Below, piece by piece: positions 46,246 to 54,472 of a DNA stretch of 54,472 bases. Below the pieces are notes generated by a model. It saw only the letters and a program-made list of their open reading frames with translations, was not told the origin of the DNA and searched no databases. This stretch comes from Planctomycetaceae bacterium (lineage in GTDB: Bacteria > Planctomycetota > Planctomycetia > Pirellulales > Pirellulaceae): assembly GCA_002723275.1 (NCBI GenBank), contig PBNZ01000031.1, positions 1 to 54,472 of the forward strand, read 5' to 3'. How positions within the stretch are numbered: the first letter of the stretch is position 1; each line of letters opens with the position of its first letter. The translations under genes and the position numbers were made by a program.

Positions 46246-46830
46246 ATGAAAACTGTGTTTACAACGGGTGAAGCGGCGAAGATTTGCAAGGTTAGCCAAC
46301 AGACCATCATTCGCTGTTTCGATTCGGGGCAACTCAAGGGATTTCGAGTACCGGGAAGCCGTTTTCGTCGTATTCCTCGCGATCAATTATTCGCCTTCAT
46401 GAAGGATAATGGCATCCCGACGGAAGCTTTGGAGAGTGGCAAGCGAAAAGTGCTCATCGTGGACGACGATGAAGAATTGGTCGAGCTGCTCAAGGACACC
46501 TTCGAACGCGACGGACGGTTTGACATTCGGACGGCCAACAACGGTTTTGATGCTGGGATGCTCGTCAAAGAATTTCGGCCTGATTTGGTCGTGTTGGATG
46601 TGATGCTGCCCGATATCAATGGCCGCGAAGTTTGCGTACGAGTGCGAAGTGATAGCACTCTCGACGAGGTCAAAATTGTATGCATCTCGGGGATGGTTGA
46701 GGCTGACAAGGTTGCGGACCTGAAGGCAGCCGGCGCGAATGACTTCGTGCAGAAGCCTTTCGCCGTCGACAAGCTGCTGGAGCGTGCTTGTGAACTGTTA
46801 ACGCTCGAAGCCGCACCTTCAAACGCGTAG
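46246..46830 (+). CDS. Response regulator with N-terminal excisionase/MerR-like HTH
   Basis: 194 residues. Residues 1-60 are an excisionase/BldC-like helix-turn-helix (FTTGEAAKICKVSQQTIIRC, wing GSRFRRIPRDQL). Residues 67-190 are a receiver domain: acidic pocket Asp73-75 (VDDDEE), phosphoacceptor Asp118 (VVLDVML), Ser148 (CISGM) and Lys170 (VQKPF). The order is reversed compared with most response regulators, which carry the receiver first. AGGAAAGGA lies upstream of ATG 46246. The histidine kinase follows, so they probably form a two-component pair, separated by a terminator. Target genes unknown. Confidence 0.88.
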   Translation: MKTVFTTGEAAKICKVSQQTIIRCFDSGQLKGFRVPGSRFRRIPRDQLFAFMKDNGIPTEALESGKRKVLIVDDDEELVELLKDTFERDGRFDIRTANNGFDAGMLVKEFRPDLVVLDVMLPDINGREVCVRVRSDSTLDEVKIVCISGMVEADKVADLKAAGANDFVQKPFAVDKLLERACELLTLEAAPSNA

Positions 46831-46859
46831 TCTTTGCAAAGTTAGAAGCGACACCGACG

Positions 46860-46890
46860 CGCGTGCCGACCGATTCGGTACGCGTTTTTT
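46860..46890 (+). terminator. Terminator between the receiver and kinase genes
   Basis: CGCGTGCCGA-CCGAT-TCGGTACGCG is a 10-bp stem (one G-U pair) with a 5-nt loop followed by six Ts. It ends 2 nt before the kinase ATG, so it may limit kinase expression. Confidence 0.88.
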
Positions 46891-46892
46891 CT

Positions 46893-48275
46893 ATGGCATC
46901 TCAGGTCACCTATCGCACCGTTCTTGGACTCTCGCTTGGTGAGCAGGGGGGATGGTGTCCTTTGACCGATTACACGTTGTCACAGATGGTGGATGCACTC
47001 ACGGCAACATCATCTTCTTCGTTGTCCGAGATTGTGTTTCGAGATCCAGCGCTTGGGCATTGGCTTTGGGGACACCTTCCGCTTGGCTCGATCGATGCTC
47101 TCCAGCTCCCATTGTTGGTCAGCGAAGAGAATTCCGGTTGGTGGAGGTCACGGCTCAAGGCGGCGTTGAGAGCACGGCGACTGGAGGTCGGTCAATGGCA
47201 GCAGTTTCGTGATTGGTGGTTACGAGGTGCTGCGGCAATGCGGGCCACGCATCAACGACTGAAAACGCAGTCGTTATCGACTCGCAGATTGGCGGGCCTA
47301 ACCGCTTTGATCAAGGCTTGTCCACACCCGTCCATCTCAAATCAAACGGCAAGCGACCAGCAATCGACTATGGTTACCGAAGTGGTTCCATGGCTAGATG
47401 CCGAAGTGAACTCAATTGTCGATGACGTTGTGCAAAAGTCGATTGCTGGGGATGCAACGGTTGGGAATGAGATATCCTTGGCCGAGCGAAACGGGATCGA
47501 ACTTTGCTTGACACCGTTACATGAGGCTCTACCTCGCCTGCTTGCAATGCGGGATCGACTGGAGACTTTCGAGCACGACTTCAAACGTGAGCTGGAACAG
47601 GAAAAACTGGCTGCGATGAAAGAACTAGCCTACGGAGCGAGCCACGAGATCAACAATCCGCTTGCCAATATTTCATCCAGGGCGCAGGTGTTGTTGCGAG
47701 ATGAGTCCGACGTAGAGAGACGCCGAAGCTTAGCAACCATCAACAGTCAGGCGTTTCGAGCCCACGAGATGATTGCGGATATGATGTTGTTTGCAAAGCC
47801 TCCGGCGATTGAACGGACCGAAACAACGGTGCAGGAATTTATGACTCCAATCGTCGAATGGATCCAGCAGGAACTTCCTGCTGGCGTTCGATTCAATGTG
47901 GAGATTAACTGTCCTGGCAAAAAAGTCTCGATCGATATCGATCAGATTGCTGTCGCTGTGCATGCGATCTGCAATAACTCGTTGGAAGCCATGGCGGGTG
48001 CAGGCGAGTTGACGGTTCGCGTCGATGGAGATTCAGACTTGGTCGATACAGCGGCTTGGTTGCTGGAAATTCGAGATACGGGACCCGGGATCAGTGATGC
48101 GGTTAGAAGACATTTGTTCGACCCCTTCTACTCAGGTCGTGAAGCTGGACGCGGATTGGGTTTTGGATTGTCGAAGGCGTGGCGAATTGTTGACTCCCAC
48201 GGCGGCTCAATCCTTGTCGACAGTGCTGTGGGCCAGGGGGTCGGATTGACCATTCGATTGCCGAGTGATTCCTGA
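46893..48275 (+). CDS. Soluble sensor histidine kinase
   Basis: 460 residues, no transmembrane segment. The N-terminal 230 residues are unrecognised, with a start region (LGLSLGEQGGWCPL) and Leu/Trp-rich helices. Dimerisation/phosphoacceptor motif: ELAYGASHEINNPLANISSR (His251). ATPase boxes: AICNNSLEAMAG (N), DTGPGIS (G1) and GRGLGFGLSKAWRI (G2). The first ATG (46893) lies directly after a terminator T-run and has no Shine-Dalgarno. A GTG at 46863 is inside the hairpin and unlikely. Either translation starts at 46893 on read-through RNA or a downstream start is used. The likely partner is the HTH-receiver protein. Confidence 0.85.
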   Translation: MASQVTYRTVLGLSLGEQGGWCPLTDYTLSQMVDALTATSSSSLSEIVFRDPALGHWLWGHLPLGSIDALQLPLLVSEENSGWWRSRLKAALRARRLEVGQWQQFRDWWLRGAAAMRATHQRLKTQSLSTRRLAGLTALIKACPHPSISNQTASDQQSTMVTEVVPWLDAEVNSIVDDVVQKSIAGDATVGNEISLAERNGIELCLTPLHEALPRLLAMRDRLETFEHDFKRELEQEKLAAMKELAYGASHEINNPLANISSRAQVLLRDESDVERRRSLATINSQAFRAHEMIADMMLFAKPPAIERTETTVQEFMTPIVEWIQQELPAGVRFNVEINCPGKKVSIDIDQIAVAVHAICNNSLEAMAGAGELTVRVDGDSDLVDTAAWLLEIRDTGPGISDAVRRHLFDPFYSGREAGRGLGFGLSKAWRIVDSHGGSILVDSAVGQGVGLTIRLPSDS

Positions 48276-48308
48276 TCGCGATTTGCTGCTTCGACGGTCA
48301 GATCCTCG

Positions 48309-49253
48309 CTAGTTCGTGCTGCGTGCTACTATCGACTTCAGTTCCTTCGGCAGTTGGAAGTGCACTTTCTCCTCACGGATCGACTTGACTTCGACGGTTG
48401 CTTCAAAATTAACTCGTAGGTAATCGACGACTTGTTCAACGACCGATTCAGGAGCGCTAGCGCCTGCTGTCACAAGCACTGAATTTACTCCTTCAAACCA
48501 GTCGGCCTGGAGATCATCTGGTCCGTCTACAAGATGAGCGGGAATCCCGTATTCGGCGCCAAGTTCTCGCAATCTTTGGCTATTGGAACTGTTTTGGCTG
48601 CCGAGGACAATTACTAAATCAACTTCTTGTGCGAGAACTCGAACGGCCTCTTGCCGGTTTTGGGTCGCGTAGCAGATGTCTCCTTTTGGAGGGGACTTGA
48701 TATTCGGGAAACGGTGACGAAGGCGTTTGATGATGCGGTTAGCGTCATCGACTGAGAGCGTTGTCTGTGTCAAAAAAGCCAGTTCATTCTCATTATCGAT
48801 TTCGAGTTTATCTACATCCTCTGGAGATTCCACGAGTTTGATGGCATGAGGAGCTTCGCCCATCGTCCCAATGACTTCGTCGTGTCCTTCGTGTCCGATG
48901 AGGATGATCGTCTTGCCCTCTTTCGCGAAGCGAATCGCTTCGAGGTGCACCTTGGTTACCAGCGGACAAGTTGCATCGATCGCGAAAATCTGACGTTCTT
49001 TTGCAACCTTGCGGATCTGAGGGGAGACACCGTGTGCGGAGAACAGCAGATTCGAGCCCTCGGGAACTTCGGATAATTCGTCGACGAAGACTGCACCCTT
49101 GTTGCGAAACGATTCGACCACGTACTTGTTGTGAACGATCTCGTGATAGACATAAACTGGGGGTCCAAAAGATTCGATTGCTAGTTCGAGGCTTTCGACC
49201 GCCATGTTAACGCCGGCACAGAATCCGCGTGGACTTGCCAGAATGATTTTCAT
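48309..49253 (-). CDS. ispH: 4-Hydroxy-3-methylbut-2-enyl diphosphate reductase
   Basis: 314 residues. Last step of the MEP pathway, making IPP and DMAPP. The three cysteines that ligate the iron-sulfur cluster are present: Cys12 (RGFCAGV), Cys96 (ATCPLV) and Cys194 (GDICYATQNRQ). The catalytic Glu126 lies in GHEGHDEVIGT. ATG 49253 begins MKIILASPRG as usual for the family. It is convergent with the histidine kinase gene; no other isoprenoid gene is adjacent. Confidence 0.97.
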   Translation of the reverse strand: MKIILASPRGFCAGVNMAVESLELAIESFGPPVYVYHEIVHNKYVVESFRNKGAVFVDELSEVPEGSNLLFSAHGVSPQIRKVAKERQIFAIDATCPLVTKVHLEAIRFAKEGKTIILIGHEGHDEVIGTMGEAPHAIKLVESPEDVDKLEIDNENELAFLTQTTLSVDDANRIIKRLRHRFPNIKSPPKGDICYATQNRQEAVRVLAQEVDLVIVLGSQNSSNSQRLRELGAEYGIPAHLVDGPDDLQADWFEGVNSVLVTAGASAPESVVEQVVDYLRVNFEATVEVKSIREEKVHFQLPKELKSIVARSTN

Positions 49254-49365
49254 AGTGCGTGAATCTCCTGACCCTTATCCTAGCGAATTTGACCAGAATC
49301 GCCCAGCGACCCTTCAAGGCTAGAACCGCATCGCGGTGGCTCAGGCAACGAAATCTCAAGAAAAA

Positions 49366-50355
49366 CTAACGGGGCTGGAGGCCCTGGCTCTCTAGATCCT
49401 GGAGCACTTGTCGAACGATTTTGGCGATCTGATCCTCATCGGGGAGGTCCTGCGCCCAGCCCTGTTCTGTCAGTAGGCCGTAGAGTTGGTCTTTGAGCTC
49501 CGAAAGATCCTTCTGTTGCAGGGATGATTGTGGCTGTCTGCCTGGTCCCGTACGAATGCCTCTCAGGTTTAGCGCGACACGAAAGCCTTCGGGGAATTCG
49601 GCGGAGTAAAGCATCGCGTCGAATAGACGCAGCAATCGATATTGGAGATCCTTCGCTTCGTCCAGCTTCCCGGCTTGTGTGAGGTCAAACAATTGTCGAG
49701 TCACTTCCGGCACTATTCCGCTCGTTGCATTGGTGCCGCCGTCACAACCGATTAAAAGCATCGGCATTAAGGCGGCCTCCCAGCCAGTCAGGAAACTGAA
49801 ATCATCTCGATGGGGGCGGACGGCGGCGATCATTCGCATCATGTGCGGCAGGTCGCCGGACGAGTCTTTGATCGCAACAATTCGAGGACACTCACCGGCG
49901 AGTCGTTCGACCGTGTCAACTTCGATGGGTGATGCAAACATTGGGATGTTGTAGAGCGTGATATCAACCGGCGAAGCATCCGCGATTTCCTTGAAGTATG
50001 CGTAGACGCCTTCTTTGCTCAAGCGATAATAGAACGGAGAAACAATGGCGACCGCTCGCACGCCCAAGCTGTGATAGTGTTCGCAGGCTTCAATCGTCTC
50101 TCTCGCATTGGCTTCCGCGGCTCCGGCCAGAACCGGGACACGACCTTGGGTTTGATCCACAATGATCTCAACAATCCGTCGACGTTCTTCCGCGTTGAAG
50201 CGTACGAATTCGCCTGTGGATCCGTTGGGATAGAGGCCGTGGACTCCGCGCTCGATCAACCAATCAACGTACCGCCTCAATTCGCCTTCATGGATCTGGC
50301 CATGTGAGTCGAGAGGAACGATGTTGGGAGTGAAAATACCTTGGATGCGTGACAT
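49366..50355 (-). CDS. DapA/NanA-family aldolase
   Basis: 329 residues. Class I (Schiff-base) aldolase of the dihydrodipicolinate synthase/N-acetylneuraminate lyase family. GSTGEF (residues 45-50) binds the ketoacid carboxylate; Tyr135 (TLYNIP) and the Schiff-base Lys163 (VAIKDSSGD) are in place. It is about 30-35 residues longer than DapA, with a charged C-terminal tail ([16 protein letters not shown]). No lysine genes are near, so DapA itself is less likely than a sugar-acid or sialic-acid lyase-like role. Substrate unknown. Confidence 0.85.
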   Translation of the reverse strand: MSRIQGIFTPNIVPLDSHGQIHEGELRRYVDWLIERGVHGLYPNGSTGEFVRFNAEERRRIVEIIVDQTQGRVPVLAGAAEANARETIEACEHYHSLGVRAVAIVSPFYYRLSKEGVYAYFKEIADASPVDITLYNIPMFASPIEVDTVERLAGECPRIVAIKDSSGDLPHMMRMIAAVRPHRDDFSFLTGWEAALMPMLLIGCDGGTNATSGIVPEVTRQLFDLTQAGKLDEAKDLQYRLLRLFDAMLYSAEFPEGFRVALNLRGIRTGPGRQPQSSLQQKDLSELKDQLYGLLTEQGWAQDLPDEDQIAKIVRQVLQDLESQGLQPR

Positions 50356-50506
50356 GATGGAAAAGCTTAGGTCGACAGGCGAGGGGACAGAATAGGGGGT
50401 GTATTACGGATTCTCTGACAATCATAGCTTGCTCGTGGAGCTGCGTCACGAAGCGAGGTCAAGAGAGTGGTCAGGAAGGCTGAGATCTCGGTTATTCCCC
50501 GATTTC

Positions 50507-52198
50507 TCAGACTTCCGAGCCAATTTGCGCGCGGCGTCCAAGAAGGTAAACAATCGCCACAAGCCCTGCGACGCCGAGGGGCAGCAGATACATCACCGGC
50601 ACGCCGAATCCAATCGGAATCGTTCCAAAGACCACTGAGACGATCGCAACCGCGATCGCATAGGGCAGTTGTGTCAAGACGTGAGCTGAATGATCACAGT
50701 TGCATGATTGTGACGAGAGCACCGTGGTGTCTGAGATTGGGGAGCAATGGTCGCCAAAAATCGAACCGGCGAGCACTCCGCCAACCGCACTTAACATGAT
50801 CGGGCTCTGTTGCCATTCGGTCGATCCGGGCGTTGCAATGGTTCCATATACGAGTGGAATCGCGATAGGCATTACGATTGCCATCGTGCCCCAACTGGTT
50901 CCCGTCGAGAAAGAGATTAAAGCAGAGAGGAGAAAGATGATTGTGGGAAGCCAGGCAGCGAGTGCCTCCCCGTTTTGTCCATCCCCTGCGATCAGCCCCG
51001 TCAGGTACTCGCCCGTGTAAAGCCGATACCCTTTTGCTGGATAGCTTTCTGATTCCATCGGCGAGATCGATTCCAGTGGACTGTTACCTGTCATGGCAGA
51101 AAGGCATGATGCCAGCCACAGCACGAGCAGGGCTGGCAGCATTAATTTCGCACCGGTCGCCATCGCGTCGCCGATCTCTGGCCAAGACAACAATCGCTGT
51201 GACCACACCATCAGGATTGTAATCACCAATCCAGCTAACGAACCCCATAACAAGGCATAGTAGGAATCGGCGGCTCCAAAAACCTGCCAGAGTGATACGT
51301 CAGCCAAGTTGTGTTCGGCGGCTAGTGAGGCCTTTCCGGTCTCAATCATGATCATCACCACTGCCGTCACGGTACCCACGATAGGAACGACTGCATTCCA
51401 CCATCCAGAAATGACGCTGTTGTCTCTTTCCTGGTGGGATTGGATGGGTTCGGATTCAGCCCTTCTCTCCGCCTTCAGCATGGGGCCGAAGTCGCGTTCG
51501 CTAAAGCCAATCAAAAAGACGAAGACCAAGGCAAACAAAACATAGAAACGGTAGGGGATGCTGTTGATGAAAATGGCAAAGGCATTGACGTCGGGGTTAA
51601 TCGGCAACGCGTTCAGTCCGTCTTCTACGAAACTGATCTCACCCGCAACCCACGTCGAGACGATGGCCAGGCCCGCCACGGGAGCTGCCGTTGAATCAAC
51701 GAGATAGGCGAGCTTTTCGCGACTGATACGCAAACGGTCTGACAATGGTTGGAGGGTCTTCCCAAGCAACACGGTGTTTGCATAGTCGTCAAAGAATACC
51801 AGCATTCCGAGAAACCAGGTCGTAATCTGACCTCGCTGACGGTTACTGGCCCAGGGAGAAATCTGAGCGATCAGTCCCTTCATGCCCCCCGATCTTTGGA
51901 CGACCGTGATCATCGATCCCATCAGGATCGTGAAGGCAAAAACACGTAGACGGTCTTCTTCAATGAGCGATTTCCAAAGATGGATTTCCAGCGTATCAAC
52001 GATCGCATAAAGCGGCGAACCACCATTGGTGATGACGGCACCTGCGAAAATACCAATCATCATCGAGAGCACGACCTTGCGCGTTAACATCGCCAGGGCA
52101 ATGGCGACCAGCGATGGGGTTAAACTTAACCAGTTGTAAGGGTGTGGATCCATCTGCAGCCTGTAAGAGGTGGTCGGGACCGTTGAAAGATGCTTCAT
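50507..52198 (-). CDS. NhaC-family Na+/H+ antiporter
   Basis: About 563 residues with many hydrophobic helices (for example WLSLTPSLVAIALAMLT, VVLSMMIGIFAGAVIT). FSTGTSWGTMAIVMPI and FGDHCSPISDTTVLSS are hallmark segments of the NhaC/Na+:H+ antiporter family; these proteins exchange cytoplasmic Na+ (or organic substrates) for protons. I place the start at ATG 52198 because the longer frame overlaps the upstream methyltransferase gene and its extra residues are not hydrophobic-family like; ATG 52153 is the alternative. It follows the THUMP-like gene by about 68 nt on the same strand, probably co-transcribed. Confidence 0.88.
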   Translation of the reverse strand: MKHLSTVPTTSYRLQMDPHPYNWLSLTPSLVAIALAMLTRKVVLSMMIGIFAGAVITNGGSPLYAIVDTLEIHLWKSLIEEDRLRVFAFTILMGSMITVVQRSGGMKGLIAQISPWASNRQRGQITTWFLGMLVFFDDYANTVLLGKTLQPLSDRLRISREKLAYLVDSTAAPVAGLAIVSTWVAGEISFVEDGLNALPINPDVNAFAIFINSIPYRFYVLFALVFVFLIGFSERDFGPMLKAERRAESEPIQSHQERDNSVISGWWNAVVPIVGTVTAVVMIMIETGKASLAAEHNLADVSLWQVFGAADSYYALLWGSLAGLVITILMVWSQRLLSWPEIGDAMATGAKLMLPALLVLWLASCLSAMTGNSPLESISPMESESYPAKGYRLYTGEYLTGLIAGDGQNGEALAAWLPTIIFLLSALISFSTGTSWGTMAIVMPIAIPLVYGTIATPGSTEWQQSPIMLSAVGGVLAGSIFGDHCSPISDTTVLSSQSCNCDHSAHVLTQLPYAIAVAIVSVVFGTIPIGFGVPVMYLLPLGVAGLVAIVYLLGRRAQIGSEV

Positions 52199-52266
52199 TC
52201 TTTCCGACAGCCTAGAAATCCTCAAGAGCAGGCCCGTCGGTTTGATGGCAAAATCGAAGTGGCGAT

Positions 52267-53451
52267 TCAATCGATCGCAGCGGACTTCGGATCCGTCAAA
52301 ACAGCCATGATCCTCTCGCCCCATCGATAGACAAACAGCACTGCTGATTCGCCGCCCTTTTTCGGACAGCATTCTCGTCGGATCTGATCGGGTGATATGA
52401 CTACGCCTCGAGTCTTGACCGTCAGTTGACCAATGTTGCGAATTGAAAGTGCTGCTCGAATTCGTTTCGGGCGATAAGCCATGCTCATTTGAACTCGGTA
52501 CGTATCGTAGAAGGGAGAATCACTCCACCTGTCGGTGGTCAGATAGCCGCCACCGGGAATCAATCGTTGAAGACCTTCTCGATTTGCCATATGACCCGCC
52601 AGATCTGCCGCCAAGATTGGTGCATGAGGCTCGACCAGAAATACTCCTACGGTCTCGGTGATGTCAGCCTCTTCGATCTCCCCCACCCAGTGATGCTCCT
52701 CCGTGGCGCTCATCACGGTGGCTGTTCGCCGATTTGGCTCTCGGGACAGATTCCCGAACCAACTCATTAATTGTCGGCAGTCGCGACGTGAGCCGATCCA
52801 CTCGAGTTCCGCATCCTGGAAAAAGTCGTCATGCGTGTCGGTTGCCGGAGCTAACTTGATTGCAAGGTTTCCACACCGGCGTTGCATTTCCAAAAGCTGA
52901 TCACGAGCTGGCTCATGATTCTCTAAGCGAATTGAGCGACGCCCGCCAACGCGACGGTCAGGGTCGATGTGGACGCTATCCATCTCATCGAGGCAAATCG
53001 TCAGTGCGTCCTGTTCAAGGATTTGGCAGTCGTGAATCGCTTTGGCCACGTTAGAGGTCGCAAGATAACAGGCGATCTCTTGACGATCCACGCCCAGCGT
53101 TGGCCCGCGTTGAGCAAGGGCCATGAGATCCCCGCCAATTCCGCAGCAGATATCGGCAACGGTGGTATCGCGCGCGAAACGGGTTGCCTTAAGTTGAGCC
53201 ACTCGCTCGTCCGTGGCTTGTTCGAGCAACGCAGCTGTAAAGTACATCGATTGAGCGTTTGAGAATTTCTGCTCAGCACGTGCGCGCAGCTGCACCTGTT
53301 CGACCAGCAGGCTTGTCTGTTCAGCCGACAATGCCTTTCGAAGTTGCGGGATGAGGCGATGGATCGGGTCAGAACTGGCCATGGCCCGAGCCAACCATGA
53401 CTTGCCCTCTCCCTCAATCATCCAGCGGTATTCGTCGATTCCGATTGGCAA
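52267..53451 (-). CDS. Class I SAM-dependent methyltransferase with THUMP-like domain
   Basis: About 394 residues from the start chosen. The N-terminal helical part begins IDEYRWMIEGEG; then FSNAQSMYFT, the SAM-binding loop VADICCGIGGDLMALA, and HIDPDRRVGGRR with the acidic-proline motif. The C-terminal THUMP-like part (about 300-394) has KTRGVVISPDQIRREC. Members of this family are predicted RNA or nucleotide methyltransferases; the substrate is not known. TTG 53451 is chosen because homology-like sequence begins there; the open frame continues to ATG 53619 through 56 Arg/Ser-rich residues that look non-coding, so the start is uncertain. Confidence 0.8.
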   Translation of the reverse strand: MPIGIDEYRWMIEGEGKSWLARAMASSDPIHRLIPQLRKALSAEQTSLLVEQVQLRARAEQKFSNAQSMYFTAALLEQATDERVAQLKATRFARDTTVADICCGIGGDLMALAQRGPTLGVDRQEIACYLATSNVAKAIHDCQILEQDALTICLDEMDSVHIDPDRRVGGRRSIRLENHEPARDQLLEMQRRCGNLAIKLAPATDTHDDFFQDAELEWIGSRRDCRQLMSWFGNLSREPNRRTATVMSATEEHHWVGEIEEADITETVGVFLVEPHAPILAADLAGHMANREGLQRLIPGGGYLTTDRWSDSPFYDTYRVQMSMAYRPKRIRAALSIRNIGQLTVKTRGVVISPDQIRRECCPKKGGESAVLFVYRWGERIMAVLTDPKSAAID

Positions 53452-53910
53452 GGTCGTTGTTCCAGCTAGGCGTTCTCTGTTTCCGAAGGCGAACGCTCGC
53501 CTCGTTGACTCATTTGACGAAGGTGTTTGCAGTTTAGGGCGGCTCGTTGGTGAGGATGATTCCCTGTTTCGAGGGAACAGGTGTGGCTGACGGTACCCCT
53601 TAGAAAAGGTGGAACGCATGAAGGATCCGTCGGAGCCGACAATTGGCCGCGACCTTCAAACGTATTCTTGGGATGCGTTTTGAGCCAAGAACACTTGATG
53701 GATCCCCCGGTATTTTCGGGTCACGGGGAAAACTCGGCCGGAGATTTCCCACGAGGCAAACTTCACGCAATGTAACGGTTAGCACGAAGTCCGGCAATCA
53801 AGGCGATCAAATGGGTTGCGCGGCGGGTTGGCCGAAAGCTAATTTTCGCACCATGTCCGAGTCGATCCCTTTACTGGTGAATTGCGCTTTGGTTGCTGGG
53901 GGAGCTTCGC
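53452..53910. other. Divergent intergenic region at the right end
   Basis: About 459 bases between the methyltransferase gene (start uncertain) and the right-hand gene. Part may be an N-terminal extension of the methyltransferase. No RNA, repeat or convincing promoter seen. Confidence 0.35.
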
Positions 53911-54472
53911 GTGGGACGCACAATTCTTTTCATGATCGTTTTGGGGATCGCTGCGGGCACGCCCTTCGTCGTGCATCACGCTATCGAATTCGTTGACCAG
54001 CATTCTGGTTCTGGTGATCCGCGTCAATTGTTGACTCAGTTTATCCGCGGAGATACACAGCCGACATCAGACTCGCCTCCCGCTAATATCCCATTACCGG
54101 AGCTCGACGGTGAACCCGGACGAAAAGTAGGGGATTCCGGGGCGACCGGTCCACCAGGGCTAACCGTTGCAGATCTTTTGCGTTTCGATATCACCAAAAT
54201 CTGGTTGCAGATGCACTGGCGACACGTAACGACGGATATTCCTGCCTATCCGCTACACGCTTGTCGAGTCCCAATCATGACGGGTACCGAACCCTACGAT
54301 GTCGCTGGCTCGATCACTTACTATTTCAATGAACACCACCGTTGCGAACGCATTCAGCTGCATGGGTTTACCGCCGATTACCGTCAGGTCGCAAACCTGG
54401 TGCAACAACGTTTCGGGCTCAAGCAATATCAAACAATCGGGCCCGTTACCTACCTTGCCTTTCATGGGGAAT
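53911..54472 (+). CDS. Membrane-anchored protein of unknown function (truncated at window end)
   Basis: 187 codons are visible before the window ends. GTG 53911 is preceded by GGGGGAG at 6-nt spacing. The N-terminus (ILFMIVLGIAAGTPFVV) is an uncleaved signal anchor or signal peptide. A Pro/Gly/Ser-rich linker follows (about 60-90), then a folded domain starting LLRFDITKIWLQMHWRHV with YDVAGSITYYFNEHHRCERI. I recall similar short proteins in Pirellulales genomes annotated as a domain of unknown function; no function can be given. Nothing contradicts an intact gene, but the C-terminus is outside. Confidence 0.75.
   Translation, partial: MGRTILFMIVLGIAAGTPFVVHHAIEFVDQHSGSGDPRQLLTQFIRGDTQPTSDSPPANIPLPELDGEPGRKVGDSGATGPPGLTVADLLRFDITKIWLQMHWRHVTTDIPAYPLHACRVPIMTGTEPYDVAGSITYYFNEHHRCERIQLHGFTADYRQVANLVQQRFGLKQYQTIGPVTYLAFHGE

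Noticed and set aside
46863-46892. GTG at 46863 as the histidine kinase start
   Set aside because: It lies inside the terminator stem and the added residues show no conservation pattern.

Overview
The window looks like chromosomal DNA of a planctomycete, probably Pirellulales-like. The evidence is family-based, since no taxonomic search was possible. There are two large exported proteins with an L-E-x-R-x-L-L motif close to the N-terminus (LEPR-XLL type) and dockerin-like C-termini. An ECF sigma factor gene overlaps a large Ser/Thr kinase gene whose DFG is DFN. There is a very large (4803-residue) multidomain surface-type protein and a HisA-related protein of the kind known from tetrahydromethanopterin C1 metabolism.

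Layout. 1-4168 (minus): a formate dehydrogenase operon, alpha subunit (a selenoprotein read through an in-frame UGA followed by a SECIS hairpin), four-cluster iron-sulfur beta subunit, and the first codons of an NrfD-like membrane subunit. 4332-6299 (minus): recJ and a small bL33 ribosomal protein gene. 6725-9378 (plus): a membrane-anchored prenyltransferase/cyclase-fold protein and the HisA-like protein. 9375-10181 (minus): a crotonase. 10513-12126 (plus): the primary-type sigma-70 factor with a strong terminator. 12255-14468 (minus): metF and a GlmU-like sugar nucleotidyltransferase. Then tRNA-Leu(CAA), a decayed gene remnant, a class II phosphodiesterase-like metallohydrolase, an alpha/beta hydrolase and an amidase.

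18848-25428 (plus) reads as a three-gene unit: ECF sigma factor, TPR-containing kinase (8-nt overlap) and a matrixin-like exported metalloprotease. It ends at a strong terminator, faced by the terminator of a small repeat-rich lipoprotein gene. A FHA-GAF-PP2C phosphatase and tRNA-Gln(CTG) follow. A 1-kb non-coding stretch with a likely promoter precedes the 14.4-kb gene (29132-43543). That gene combines two metallopeptidase domains, beta-helix segments, a recurrent roughly 90-residue unit, a GEVED domain, four cadherin-like repeats and a dockerin-like end.

43970-54472: mnmG; a two-component pair (a receiver protein with an N-terminal excisionase/MerR-like HTH, then a soluble histidine kinase) behind a near-consensus promoter and a structured leader of about 210 nt; ispH; a DapA/NanA-family aldolase; a THUMP-like methyltransferase with an NhaC antiporter; and a truncated membrane-anchored protein at the right edge.

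The best-supported unusual features are the selenocysteine formate dehydrogenase with its SECIS element, the giant protein and its repeat unit, and the HTH-receiver/kinase locus with a structured leader and a terminator abutting the kinase start.
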